Shown here in pieces: positions 5,281-12,153 of a stretch of 15,423 bases of DNA. Below the pieces are notes generated by a model. The model worked only from the letters and a program-made list of their open reading frames with translations. It was not told the DNA's origin and searched no databases. Each line of letters begins with the position of its first letter. The stretch's first letter is position 1. Both the position numbers and the translations under genes were made by a program. This DNA comes from Phycisphaerales bacterium UBA2396. Lineage in GTDB: Bacteria > Planctomycetota > Phycisphaerae > Phycisphaerales > UBA1924. Location of the stretch: positions 1 through 15,423 of the forward strand of contig DDSG01000148.1 in the NCBI GenBank assembly GCA_002343325.1, given 5' to 3'.

Positions 5281-7428
5281 ATGACCTCCAACGCAAGCCA
5301 GCCTCAGGCCGCTCCCGCCGGGTCGCTCCCGACGGATCCGATGCTCTCCGAGGCTCTCCGGGGCGTCGAGGAAGGTCTTGCGCAGCTCAAGCGCATGTAC
5401 CGCGACGCGGAGGAAAGCAAAACCAAGCTCGACTCCCGCGAGGCCGAAGTCGCCCGTCGCGCCTCCGAGGTCGAGGCTCTCTCGGCCAGGCTCGAGGAGC
5501 GCCGCGGCGAGCTCGAATCGCTCGCCAACGAGCTGGGCTCGCGCAACGAGCAGCTCAAGAAAGATCAGGAAGCACTCATCGAGCTCACCCGTGCGCACGA
5601 GCAGGAGTCAGAGGCCCTCGCCGCCGCTCGCGCCGAGCAGGAAGCCCGTTTGCTCGAACAGTCCGCCACGATCGAGCAGCGCAGCACCGAACTGCAGTCT
5701 CGTATCGCCGCAACACAGTCGAAGGAAGCCGAACTCGTCGCGCGCGAGCAGGCCCACATCGCCGCCGCCGCCGAACTCGCCGAGCGAGAAAGTGCGATCA
5801 CCGCCCGCGTTAAGGATCTCGAAACCCAGCAGGCCGAGCTCGCCCGCAAGCGCGACGAACTGCGCAAGCTGGAAGAGGCCTTTCGCCGTGAACAGAACGA
5901 CGCCCAGTCGCTCCGGCAGGCGCTCCAGGCCGCCCGCCAGCAAGCCGCCCAGACGCTCAGCGCGCTGCAGGAGGCAACCGCCCGCGCCGAAAAGGCAGAG
6001 GAACTCGCCTTGCACCTCCAGGAGCAGGCCGACGAACTCCGCGGCGGGCAGAGCGATGCAACCCTCCAGGCCGAGCGCGTCGCACGCGAGGCCGAGTCGC
6101 GTGCGCAGGAACTGACCGACCGCCTGAAGGTGGGACAGGATCGCGAGGCGCGTCTCTCCGCCGCCGTCGCCGACCTCGAACGCCAGCTCGCCGACCAACG
6201 CAAGCGCACCGAGTCTCTCGCGACTGACCTCACGCGCGCTAAGGAGCAGTACCAGGGACAGGAATCCGGCACGCTCCAGGAGCTCCGAACGCAGTTGGAC
6301 GCATCGAAGGCACGCGAACAGGCCGCGGGCGAACAGCTCAAGCAGGCCAACAAGGATCTCGCCGACGCCCGCGCCATCCTCGACGCCACACGCGAGGAAC
6401 TCGAGCAGAACCGCCGGGATACCCGCGAACTCGAGACGGTCCTTGATCAGCTCCGCGAGCGGCTCACCCTCGAGGTCGCCAAGGCCGAGGCCTTCGCCGC
6501 GCAGGTTCAGAATCGTGACGCGGCCGCCACGCCTCATGCCACGCCCGATGCGAGCGGGGAATCACCCGCTCGCCGGGAGCGTCTCAGACTCGCCCGCCGT
6601 CTCGTCCGCGAACGGTCGTCCAAGATCCGGCGTGCCAGCGAGGTGCTCGCCAAACGATTCGAGCAGTGCGAGCAGGTGCTCACCATGCGCCAGGAAGTGC
6701 TCGCCGCCAAGCGATCCGTCGAGAGCGCCCACCGCAAGGCCCAAGGGGTCGAAGCCCGCGGCAAGGCCGCTTCAGCAATCCTCTTTATCGCCTGCGCCCT
6801 GGCGATCCTTGCCGGCGTGTCGTGGCTCGCCGCCGGTCGATTCGCCCCCGAGGTCTACGTCGCCCGCGCGGTGCTCGCCGCCGACAGCCGCGAACGCACC
6901 CTCACCGAGGGCGAGCTCGAAGAATGGCGTTCCTTCCACGAGTCCATGCTCGAAGACCCTCGGTTCCTCCAGTTCGCCGCCACACGCATGGAGCAGCAGG
7001 GCATCCTCACGATGGCGACACCCACCGCGGTCAAAAACCGCATGAAAGGTGATCTGGTCCTCAGCGAGCCCAAGCCCGGCGAACTCGTCCTCGAGTACAA
7101 AGGCATCGGTCAGGCCCGCACCGAACGCGAGCTGCAGACCCTCGCCGTCGCGATCCAAAGCCAGGCCCGCGAGGCCCGCGAACGCCGCGTCGACGGCGCC
7201 GTCACCGTCCTTCGCGAATCCGCCAAGGCCGGGGAAGAGCCCATCGAATCCGTGCGCGCCATCTACGCCGCGGGCATTCTCGGTGCCGGCAGCGTCGCCT
7301 TCGCCATTCTCGGCATCATCATCTGGCGCCGTCTCACCCTCGCCAAGCTCCGCTTCGAGCAGAGCACGTCCGTCGAGGCCGTCGAAGACGAAGCCCGCTG
7401 GCCCTCCACGTTGCAGAAAGCCGCCTGA
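5281..7428 (+). CDS. Large coiled-coil protein with Wzz-like two-TM C-terminal module
   Basis: No named family recognised for the whole protein. It has 715 residues from ATG 5281. The frame upstream is Pro/Ser/Arg-rich, unlike the rest, and crosses a nine-C run, so the longer start is rejected. No signal peptide is present. Residues about 23-410 are an almost unbroken Glu/Ala/Arg/Gln-rich coiled coil. A short Ala/Thr/Pro linker (about 413-428) precedes a strongly basic helical segment (RRERLRLARRLVRERSSKIRR, about 430-450). TM1 is about 496-518 (ASAILFIACALAILAGVSWLA). A roughly 140-residue extracytoplasmic domain follows, then TM2 at about 660-682 (AAGILGAGSVAFAILGIIIW) and a short cytoplasmic tail. 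The domain between the TMs resembles the periplasmic part of Wzz/PCP chain-length regulators: opening YVARAVL strand, helices, ELVLEYKGIG strand, then a long helix. The inferred topology is a coiled coil in the cytoplasm anchored by a Wzz-like hairpin. A role in polysaccharide export, scaffolding or cell shape is speculation; no glycan genes adjoin it. Confidence 0.8.
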   Translation: MTSNASQPQAAPAGSLPTDPMLSEALRGVEEGLAQLKRMYRDAEESKTKLDSREAEVARRASEVEALSARLEERRGELESLANELGSRNEQLKKDQEALIELTRAHEQESEALAAARAEQEARLLEQSATIEQRSTELQSRIAATQSKEAELVAREQAHIAAAAELAERESAITARVKDLETQQAELARKRDELRKLEEAFRREQNDAQSLRQALQAARQQAAQTLSALQEATARAEKAEELALHLQEQADELRGGQSDATLQAERVAREAESRAQELTDRLKVGQDREARLSAAVADLERQLADQRKRTESLATDLTRAKEQYQGQESGTLQELRTQLDASKAREQAAGEQLKQANKDLADARAILDATREELEQNRRDTRELETVLDQLRERLTLEVAKAEAFAAQVQNRDAAATPHATPDASGESPARRERLRLARRLVRERSSKIRRASEVLAKRFEQCEQVLTMRQEVLAAKRSVESAHRKAQGVEARGKAASAILFIACALAILAGVSWLAAGRFAPEVYVARAVLAADSRERTLTEGELEEWRSFHESMLEDPRFLQFAATRMEQQGILTMATPTAVKNRMKGDLVLSEPKPGELVLEYKGIGQARTERELQTLAVAIQSQAREARERRVDGAVTVLRESAKAGEEPIESVRAIYAAGILGAGSVAFAILGIIIWRRLTLAKLRFEQSTSVEAVEDEARWPSTLQKAA

Positions 7429-7498
7429 GCCCGCCGGGATACTCCGGGTCGGCGTCAAGCCGCTCGCCACACCGAGCCCTTGATCAGTTCCGGAGTCC

Positions 7499-8320
7499 TC
7501 ACGCCATCCGCATGAGGATCTGCCCACGATCCGCGCTCTGCCCCTTCGGGGCGGCCACCAGGGCCAGCCGCTTCGGGTCCGCGTCGTCCAGCGCCACCTG
7601 ACGCATGATGAGCCCGCCCCGCGACTCGATGCCGGAAAACTCGTCCAGCTCGCGCTCGACCGTCCCATTCTCGCTCAGAACGACCAGCCGCAGCGTCTGC
7701 CCCTCTCCCACCGCGACGCTCTGGCAGTACAGCATCGCCCGGTCCCACGCCGGGTTCAGGAAGATCGCGGCGCGCCCCTTCGAGTCGCCGCTCGCCGCCG
7801 TCATCACCAGCCGCGACGTCTCCTTGCTGAACAACTGCTCGGAGAGGTACTCGGCGCCGAACGACTCGACCGCCTTGGCCAGCTTCATGTCGCGGAGCAT
7901 CGCCGTTTCCTGCGACGTCGCCGTCTGCTGCACGTAGAGCAACGCCCCGGCCATCACGACCGCCGCCGTGGCAAAGCCGAGCGCCGACGCACGCCACATC
8001 CTGTGCACGCCCGCCGACCGCTGCATCGGCAGGGGCTTGGCCGTCCGGTCCGTGCCGGCGTGCGACCGGGCCGACTCCAGTGTTCCGGCCGTCTGAGCCG
8101 CACGCACCGCCGCCAGCACCTTGGGCCAAAGCCCGGTGGGAGGCTCCACGTTCGGGAGGATCGACTCGATCGTGCAAAGCCGCTTCTGTTCACGCCTGAT
8201 CTGCTCGCGCAGCGCAGGGGCCGCAGCCTGGAAGGCACGCTCGAACTGCTCGCGCTCCTGCTCATCGAGCAGACCCAAAGCGTCAAGCTGTGCATTCTCA
8301 AGCAATTCCTGAGTGGTCAT
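7499..8320 (-). CDS. Anti-sigma factor, RskA-like, membrane-anchored
   Basis: 273 residues from ATG 8320. It is predicted to hold the ECF sigma factor encoded just upstream in an inactive complex at the inner membrane. The N-terminal part (ELLENAQLDALGLLDEQEREQFERAF, about 5-30) matches the short helical sigma-binding region common in RskA-type proteins. The zinc motif HxxxCxxC of ZAS anti-sigma factors is absent. One TM lies at about 109-131 (WRASALGFATAAVVMAGALLYV). The extracytoplasmic C-terminal half (about 132-273) is beta-rich, as in the RskA domain, with AIFLNPAWDRAMLYC and LRLVVLSENGTVERELDEF. Its ATG overlaps the sigma gene's TGA in ATGA. A GAGG about 10 nt upstream lies inside the sigma gene, so translation of the two is probably coupled. 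Confidence 0.85.
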   Translation of the reverse strand: MTTQELLENAQLDALGLLDEQEREQFERAFQAAAPALREQIRREQKRLCTIESILPNVEPPTGLWPKVLAAVRAAQTAGTLESARSHAGTDRTAKPLPMQRSAGVHRMWRASALGFATAAVVMAGALLYVQQTATSQETAMLRDMKLAKAVESFGAEYLSEQLFSKETSRLVMTAASGDSKGRAAIFLNPAWDRAMLYCQSVAVGEGQTLRLVVLSENGTVERELDEFSGIESRGGLIMRQVALDDADPKRLALVAAPKGQSADRGQILMRMA

Positions 8321-8892
8321 GTCGTCAGTTCCTCGTTCGTCCGCTCGCGAAGTCTCGTCAATGCGCGAGACAACGCGGATTTGATCGTGCCAAGCGGGGT
8401 GTTCAACTCTTCGCCGATCTGCCGCAGCGTCTGCCCGCCCAGATACGCCCGCTTCACCACTGTCCTCTGCAACTCCGGCAACGCGTCGATCCGCTTGAGC
8501 ATCGCCGCAAGCCGCTCGTCCCGTTCCATCCCCGACACCGAGCCCCCAACCTCCACCATCGGCCCGCCCTGCGACTCGTCCAGCGATGCCGGCCGAAGCC
8601 TCGCACGACTCCGCCTCATCCGGTCCACCAACTGCCGACGCGAGATCAGAATCACCCACGTCACCAGCGCCGCTCGAGACGGGTCATACCGCGACGCCGT
8701 CCGCCACAGCCTCACGAAAATCTCCTGCACCGCGTCCTCGGCCTCGCTCTTGCTCGGAACAGCCTGAAACGCCATCCGATACACCAACGACCCGAATCGC
8801 TCGTAAAGCATCGCCAACGCGGCCTCTTCGCCCGCCGCCACTCGGCGCATCAGGTCCAGATCCCGCTCAGGTTGGCCTTCTCGCGTTGCCAT
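8317..8892 (-). CDS. RNA polymerase sigma factor, ECF subfamily (SigK/RskA-associated type)
   Basis: 191 residues from ATG 8892, the usual ECF size. Region 2 covers about 14-95: LMRRVAAGEEAALAMLYERF, then the core-binding DAVQEIFVRLW (53-63) and the -10-reading helix YDPSRAALVTWVILISRRQLVDRMRR. Region 4 covers about 126-182: LPELQRTVVKRAYLGGQTL and the helix-turn-helix RQIGEELNTPLGTIKSALSRALTRLR. Only regions 2 and 4 are present, as in the ECF group. A GTG at 8925 could add 11 Arg-rich residues but is less likely. No good Shine-Dalgarno is visible at 8892. The gene is followed by its anti-sigma gene with a 4-nt overlap, so it is likely controlled by an envelope signal. The signal and regulon are unknown. 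Confidence 0.92.
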   Translation of the reverse strand: MATREGQPERDLDLMRRVAAGEEAALAMLYERFGSLVYRMAFQAVPSKSEAEDAVQEIFVRLWRTASRYDPSRAALVTWVILISRRQLVDRMRRSRARLRPASLDESQGGPMVEVGGSVSGMERDERLAAMLKRIDALPELQRTVVKRAYLGGQTLRQIGEELNTPLGTIKSALSRALTRLRERTNEELTT

Positions 8893-9015
8893 GGCTTGCC
8901 GCCGACGCAACCCTCGGCCCAACACAGGCCGACCTTCCTGCCCTCCCGCCGGAAGAACCCCGGCTCCAGACTACACACCCCATCGGGCCGGCGCACTTCC
9001 CGCCGACATCTCGCC

Positions 9016-9043
9016 CATACGCCCCGACTCGCTCAGCGGTTGC
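9016..9043 (-). promoter_or_regulatory. Possible ECF-type promoter of the sigma/anti-sigma operon
   Basis: On the minus strand GCAACC (9043-9038) is followed by a 16-nt spacer and CGTATG (9021-9016). Many ECF promoters have AAC at -35 and CGT at -10 with this spacing, so this would fit autoregulation by the sigma factor. It would leave a leader of roughly 115 nt to the ATG at 8892. The match is short and the family consensus was not checked. Confidence 0.3.
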
Positions 9044-9099
9044 CCCTTTCCACACGCTCCGTCCCCAATCAAACAAAATACGAACATTTGACGTGAAGT

Positions 9100-9113
9100 A
9101 ACCACTTGTGGTT
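9100..9113. repeat. Perfect inverted repeat AACCAC-tt-GTGGTT
   Basis: A 14-nt palindrome with 6-bp arms and a 2-nt centre, lying in the AT-rich part of the divergent interval. The loop is too short for a good RNA hairpin, so a dimeric repressor or activator site is more plausible. No regulator gene is adjacent apart from the ECF pair. Confidence 0.4.
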
Positions 9114-9175
9114 GTTTCCGGTCATGTTCCACCCTTTTCCACAGAGTTCAGCAAAATCTCCTAGCCCTCCCAGAC

Positions 9176-9191
9176 CGAATTCTGGTAGGAT
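9176..9191 (+). promoter_or_regulatory. CGAATTCTGGYAG element, copy 2, with extended -10 (TGGTAGGAT)
   Basis: CGAATTCTGGTAG repeats the element upstream of the rhamnosidase gene with one base changed. Its end merges into TGGTAGGAT (9183-9191), which fits an extended -10 (TGn-TAnnnT). This would put the transcript start near 9198, about 36 nt ahead of the pseudopilin GTG. No matching -35 is seen. CCAGA/TCTGG flanking CCGAAT also form a small stem. The function is inferred. Confidence 0.35.
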
Positions 9192-9223
9192 GGAGGGGTT
9201 GTCCGGCTTGGGCCGGCTGTCGT

Positions 9224-9228
9224 GGAGG
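9224..9228 (+). promoter_or_regulatory. Shine-Dalgarno deciding the GTG start of the pseudopilin gene
   Basis: GGAGG is 5 nt before GTG 9234. The upstream in-frame GTG at 9222 has no ribosome-binding site and overlaps this one, so 9234 is preferred. The hairpin CCGGC-ttgg-GCCGG (9203-9216) ends 7 nt before the GGAGG and could modulate access. Confidence 0.75.
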
Positions 9229-9233
9229 TTCGC

Positions 9234-10001
9234 GTGGCGGGACTGCGCTCCACATCTTCGAGGGTTCAGACGCGGGTTGCGCGCAGAGCGTTCACCCTCA
9301 TCGATCTTCTCACCACGATCGCCGTCATCACGGTGCTCATCGGCATTCTTCTGCCCAGCCTCGGCACCCTTCGCGAGACCGCCCGCCGCACCGTCTGCCG
9401 TTCCAACATCCGCCAGATCGGTTTCGGCATCGCCTCTTACGCCGACGAGCGCAAGGGGCTCATCCCCTCCAGCATCTTCAAGGCCGACAGCTCCAGCCGA
9501 CGCGAGTCCGAGCTGCAGGAGATGATGACGCTCCGCCTCGACACGATGGACATGCAAGGCCGCGGCGTCGTCTCCGCGTGGGACGGCCTGGGCCTTCTCC
9601 ACGAAGGCGAGTACCTCCGCGGGCCCAAGGTCTACTACTGCCCCTCTCACACCGGCCTCCACCCATTCTCTCGCTACGCTCCCGTCTGGGGTGACCGCAA
9701 TAGTCAGGAAATCGTCTGCAACTATCAATACCGTGGTTCGGGTCCTGACGGCTCCCGGTACCTCTTCCGCATGGAGCCCCTCAAGGCCGCTCTCGTCAGC
9801 GACGGCATGCGCTCCGCACGCGATTTCAGCCATGTCGTCGGCGCCAACATCCTCCGGGCCGATCTCTCCGCCGAGTGGTATCCAGACCCCTCGCGGTTCG
9901 TTTCTGGCATCCTCAAGAACGGCGTCGACGACGCGTCCCCCGCTGAATCTCGGGACGTTGATCAAGCTTGGCGGCACCTCGACATTTCTCGGCCGAACTA
10001 A
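9234..10001 (+). CDS. Type II pseudopilin-like protein (divergent H-X9-DG class)
   Basis: 255 residues from GTG 9234. The N-terminus has the prepilin plan: a basic leader (RVQTRVARRA, 10-19), then FTLIDLLTTIAVITVLIGILLPSLGTL. Cleavage is expected between Ala19 and Phe20. Two deviations stand out: Ala replaces the usual Gly at -1, and Asp24 replaces the near-invariant Glu at +5. After the helix, RETARRTVCRSNIRQIGFGIASYADERKG resembles the ARxxxCxxNLKQIGLAxxxYxxxxG block of planctomycete DUF1559-type proteins. Near the C-terminus FSHVVGANILRADLSAEW keeps His-X9-Asp but has Leu where the DG motif has Gly. It is probably a secreted or surface-assembled pseudopilin. It stands alone, with no secretion-system or peptidase gene nearby. 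The PPIase gene follows after 72 nt on the same strand. Confidence 0.82.
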   Translation: MAGLRSTSSRVQTRVARRAFTLIDLLTTIAVITVLIGILLPSLGTLRETARRTVCRSNIRQIGFGIASYADERKGLIPSSIFKADSSSRRESELQEMMTLRLDTMDMQGRGVVSAWDGLGLLHEGEYLRGPKVYYCPSHTGLHPFSRYAPVWGDRNSQEIVCNYQYRGSGPDGSRYLFRMEPLKAALVSDGMRSARDFSHVVGANILRADLSAEWYPDPSRFVSGILKNGVDDASPAESRDVDQAWRHLDISRPN

Positions 10002-10073
10002 GGCCTCTCCCCAACTACGGCCTCATCCATTCGTTGGCGAACTGGTTCTCCGGCCGGGCGTACCATCTCTGCC

Positions 10074-11075
10074 ATGAGAAACACGCCCTTCGCCGCCACG
10101 CTTTCCCTCGCCTTCGCCTGCGTCGCGCACGCTCAGCTCGTCCCCGACCGGACGTACTACGGCATCAACCGTGAGATCCCCATGTCCGTCAAGGTTCCCG
10201 ACGGCAAGAAGGGCGAGGTCACGATCCAACTTCTCGAAGCCGGCACCGCCAAGCAGGTGGCTTCCGCCGCCGCCGCCGCGGGCGCCGTCAACCTCGCCAC
10301 CCTCTTCCCCCAGCTCTGGTCCGACACCAACTACCGCGTCCTGTACGCCCAGCTCGCGGTTGGTGAAGAAAAGGTCGGCCCCGCGGTCGTGCTCCAGCCG
10401 ATGCTCGTCCCCCTCAAGGGGACCATCGTCGCCGGCTCGTCGACCGTCCGCTGGCGCGAGGTGCCGCCTCTCTGTAGCGGCTATCGCGCCTACACCGACA
10501 AGCACGCCGTTCTCGAAACCTCACTCGGCACCATCGAGTTCGCCTTCCGCCCTGATGCCGCCCCCAACACCGTCTGGAACTTCCGCCAGCTCATCGAGGG
10601 CGGGTTCTACACGGGCGTGATCTTCCACCGCATTATCCCGGGCTTTGTCGTCCAGGGCGGCGACCCCACCGGCGCGGGCAACGGCGGACCCGGCTTCCAC
10701 ATTGACCTCGAACGCTCCACCCTCCCGCACGACTTCGGCGTCCTCTCCATGGCACGCTCGGGCGATCCGGACTCCGCGGGCTCTCAGTTCTTCATCTGCC
10801 TCTCCCGTGCCCAGACCGCCGGCCTCGACCGCGGCTACACCGCCTTTGCTCAGGCCGTCTCGGGTCACGACACCATCAAGTCGCTCGCTTCGGTCAAGCT
10901 CCAGGGCGAACGCCCGATCGATCCGCCCGTCATCACCTCGGCCAAGCTCGTCGATGCGCCGCCCTTCGGCACAGGCCCCAAGCCCATCGATGCCGAAGGC
11001 AACCCCGTCGCGACCACGCCCCCGACGGGCACGCCCGCTCAGCCGCCCGCTCAGCCCAAGACTGAATCCCGCTGA
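10074..11075 (+). CDS. Secreted cyclophilin-type peptidyl-prolyl cis-trans isomerase
   Basis: Predicted to isomerise Xaa-Pro bonds during folding outside the cytoplasm. 333 residues. A signal peptide (1-20, ending CVAHA before QLVP) leads into an uncharacterised beta-rich domain (about 21-140) that is not part of the cyclophilin fold. The cyclophilin domain spans about 144-292: AVLETSLGTIEFAFRPDAAPNTVWNF, then FHRIIPGFVVQGGDPTG with the catalytic Arg186 and Gln194, and SAGSQFFICLS. Relative to human CypA the Trp121 position is Leu251, as in many bacterial cyclophilins that bind cyclosporin poorly, and the His126 position is Tyr255. A Pro/Thr/Ala-rich tail (about 300-333) is probably disordered. 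There is no Shine-Dalgarno; TACCAT lies 7 nt before the ATG. The gene is convergent with the barrel gene, with 14 nt between their stops. Confidence 0.92.
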   Translation: MRNTPFAATLSLAFACVAHAQLVPDRTYYGINREIPMSVKVPDGKKGEVTIQLLEAGTAKQVASAAAAAGAVNLATLFPQLWSDTNYRVLYAQLAVGEEKVGPAVVLQPMLVPLKGTIVAGSSTVRWREVPPLCSGYRAYTDKHAVLETSLGTIEFAFRPDAAPNTVWNFRQLIEGGFYTGVIFHRIIPGFVVQGGDPTGAGNGGPGFHIDLERSTLPHDFGVLSMARSGDPDSAGSQFFICLSRAQTAGLDRGYTAFAQAVSGHDTIKSLASVKLQGERPIDPPVITSAKLVDAPPFGTGPKPIDAEGNPVATTPPTGTPAQPPAQPKTESR

Positions 11076-11089
11076 TCCCCACCGCGGGC

Positions 11090-12070
11090 TTAGAACTCGA
11101 GCTTCACGCTCAAGCCGAAGATTCCCGCCGGCTCGACCTCGCTCTGCGAGATGCGTGTGCCCGTGGAGTCATCCAGGCGATACCGACCCCACGTCGACAC
11201 GCCGGCCATCGCGTTCAGCGACACGTTCGGCGAGACCTTCCAGTCCGCGCTCAGCTCCACCGGCACGCGCCGCTCGCGGGCCACGCCGTCGGGGTTTGAT
11301 CCATCCTCGTCCAGGCGGAACACCCTCGTCTCGTATCCCACGCTCAGCGCCAGATCGAGCGAATCGCTCAGGCTGTGGATCAGCGACAGGCTGGGACGCG
11401 GGAAGATGCTCCGCCGATAGTCCGTGGACAAACGCCACTTCTCCGCAAACTTCCAGTCCACGCCGATGATCGGCACGAATGTCACGTCTTCTTCGAGCTG
11501 CGAACGCACCAGCAGCCCGCCCGTCAGGCGGAACTTCTCGTTGAAGGCGTACCCCGCGCCCAGCACGCCGCCGCCCGTCAGGGTGTCTCCGAAGTCCGCC
11601 CCGTCTTCCCCGGCCGAGTTCACGCCGCCGCCGCCGAACCAACTCCACTTGTCGTTGATCCACACGCGGTACAGAACCGACAGATCGATCTCGTTGACCT
11701 CGTCCCACGGAGCCGTCGCCCCGAACACCGACGGCGAGTCAAAGTCGTACCACGACCGCTGCCACCCCAGGCTCACCGACGCGAGCCCCTTGTCGCCCAC
11801 CTGCCGGCTCACCGACAGGCCGGCATTGGCCCGCGCCACCGAAACGCTCCCCCCGCCGTCCGCCTTGAAGTCCGCCGCCGTCGTGTACTCACCCGCCGTC
11901 GTGAATGTAATCCGCCAGGGGGAGCCGTCCCCACGCCCCGGCCCACCGCCAGGCCCACCGCCAGGTCCGCCGCCACCCGCTCCCGCTGCCCCGGCTCCCT
12001 CGCCGGGCTGACCCATCGCCACGCCGCCCACCGCCGCCAGCAACACCACCATCGAACGGCCCATGTTCAT
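11090..12070 (-). CDS. Outer-membrane beta-barrel-like protein (possibly DUF6268)
   Basis: 326 residues from ATG 12070, chosen because AAGGGA lies 5 nt upstream and a signal peptide follows at once (MVVLLAAVGGVAMG, cleavage expected after Gly20 before QPGEG). A Gly/Pro/Ala-rich linker (about 21-50), partly made of a 12-bp DNA repeat, precedes the barrel. From about 51 to the end, alternating aromatic/hydrophobic and polar residues form strand after strand (SVSLGWQRSWYDF, IDLSVLYRVWINDKWSWFGGGG, VLGAGYAFNEKFRLTGGLLV, DLALSVGYETRVF). The final strand ends GLSVKLEF, a C-terminal Phe like the BAM signal of outer-membrane proteins. DUF6268 is my recollection of such planctomycete proteins and is tentative. 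It is co-directional with thyX (83-nt gap), perhaps by read-through, without obvious functional connection. Confidence 0.78.
   Translation of the reverse strand: MNMGRSMVVLLAAVGGVAMGQPGEGAGAAGAGGGGPGGGPGGGPGRGDGSPWRITFTTAGEYTTAADFKADGGGSVSVARANAGLSVSRQVGDKGLASVSLGWQRSWYDFDSPSVFGATAPWDEVNEIDLSVLYRVWINDKWSWFGGGGVNSAGEDGADFGDTLTGGGVLGAGYAFNEKFRLTGGLLVRSQLEEDVTFVPIIGVDWKFAEKWRLSTDYRRSIFPRPSLSLIHSLSDSLDLALSVGYETRVFRLDEDGSNPDGVARERRVPVELSADWKVSPNVSLNAMAGVSTWGRYRLDDSTGTRISQSEVEPAGIFGLSVKLEF
11942..11977 (-). repeat. 12-bp tandem repeat encoding the Gly/Pro linker
   Basis: Two perfect copies of CCCACCGCCAGG (plus-strand reading, 11942-11953 and 11954-11965) and a degenerate third (11966-11977) encode repeating GGGP in the linker after the signal peptide of the barrel protein. 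The unit is in frame, so copy-number change would only shorten or lengthen the linker. Confidence 0.7.
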
Positions 12071-12153
12071 CGTGTTCCCTTTGTGCAAGCAGAAACCTGA
12101 CCCGTCTTCTCCCCCCGCCCGCCGACCTCTTCGCTCAACCCCCCGAGCCAGAC

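Larger units (their letters stand above)
8893..9233. other. Divergent regulatory interval, ECF sigma operon / pseudopilin gene
   Basis: 341 nt with no supported gene. It contains an AT-richer island (about 9061-9190) in an otherwise GC-rich window, a perfect 6-bp inverted repeat (9100-9113), a possible ECF-type promoter reading toward the sigma gene (9016-9043), the CGAATTCTGGTAG element overlapping an extended -10 motif (9176-9191), and a leader hairpin CCGGC-ttgg-GCCGG (9203-9216) just before the pseudopilin Shine-Dalgarno. The open frames that cross it are shadows. Confidence 0.6.

Noticed and set aside
5565..6537. Minus-strand open frames of 270-310 residues inside the coiled-coil gene
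   Set aside because: Ser/Arg/Cys- or Leu/Gly-rich translations are the mirror of the Glu/Ala/Arg coiled-coil codons; no start signals or domains.
7432..7454. CGCCG/CGGCG stem after the coiled-coil gene as a terminator
   Set aside because: Short stem with a long loop and no T-run; such pairings are expected by chance in this GC content.
9088..9093. TTGACG as a -35 box for the pseudopilin gene
   Set aside because: No -10-like hexamer occurs 16-18 nt downstream (GTTGTT there), and the distance to the gene is large; the extended -10 at 9183-9191 is better placed.
9069..9977. 302-residue minus-strand open frame opposite the pseudopilin gene
   Set aside because: No domain, Asp/Gly/Ala-rich shadow composition; the opposite strand has prepilin and H-X9-D features with a good ribosome-binding site.
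11068..11088. CCCGC-N11-GCGGG stem between the PPIase and barrel genes as a bidirectional terminator
   Set aside because: Five base pairs with an 11-nt loop and no T-tract on either strand; too weak to call.
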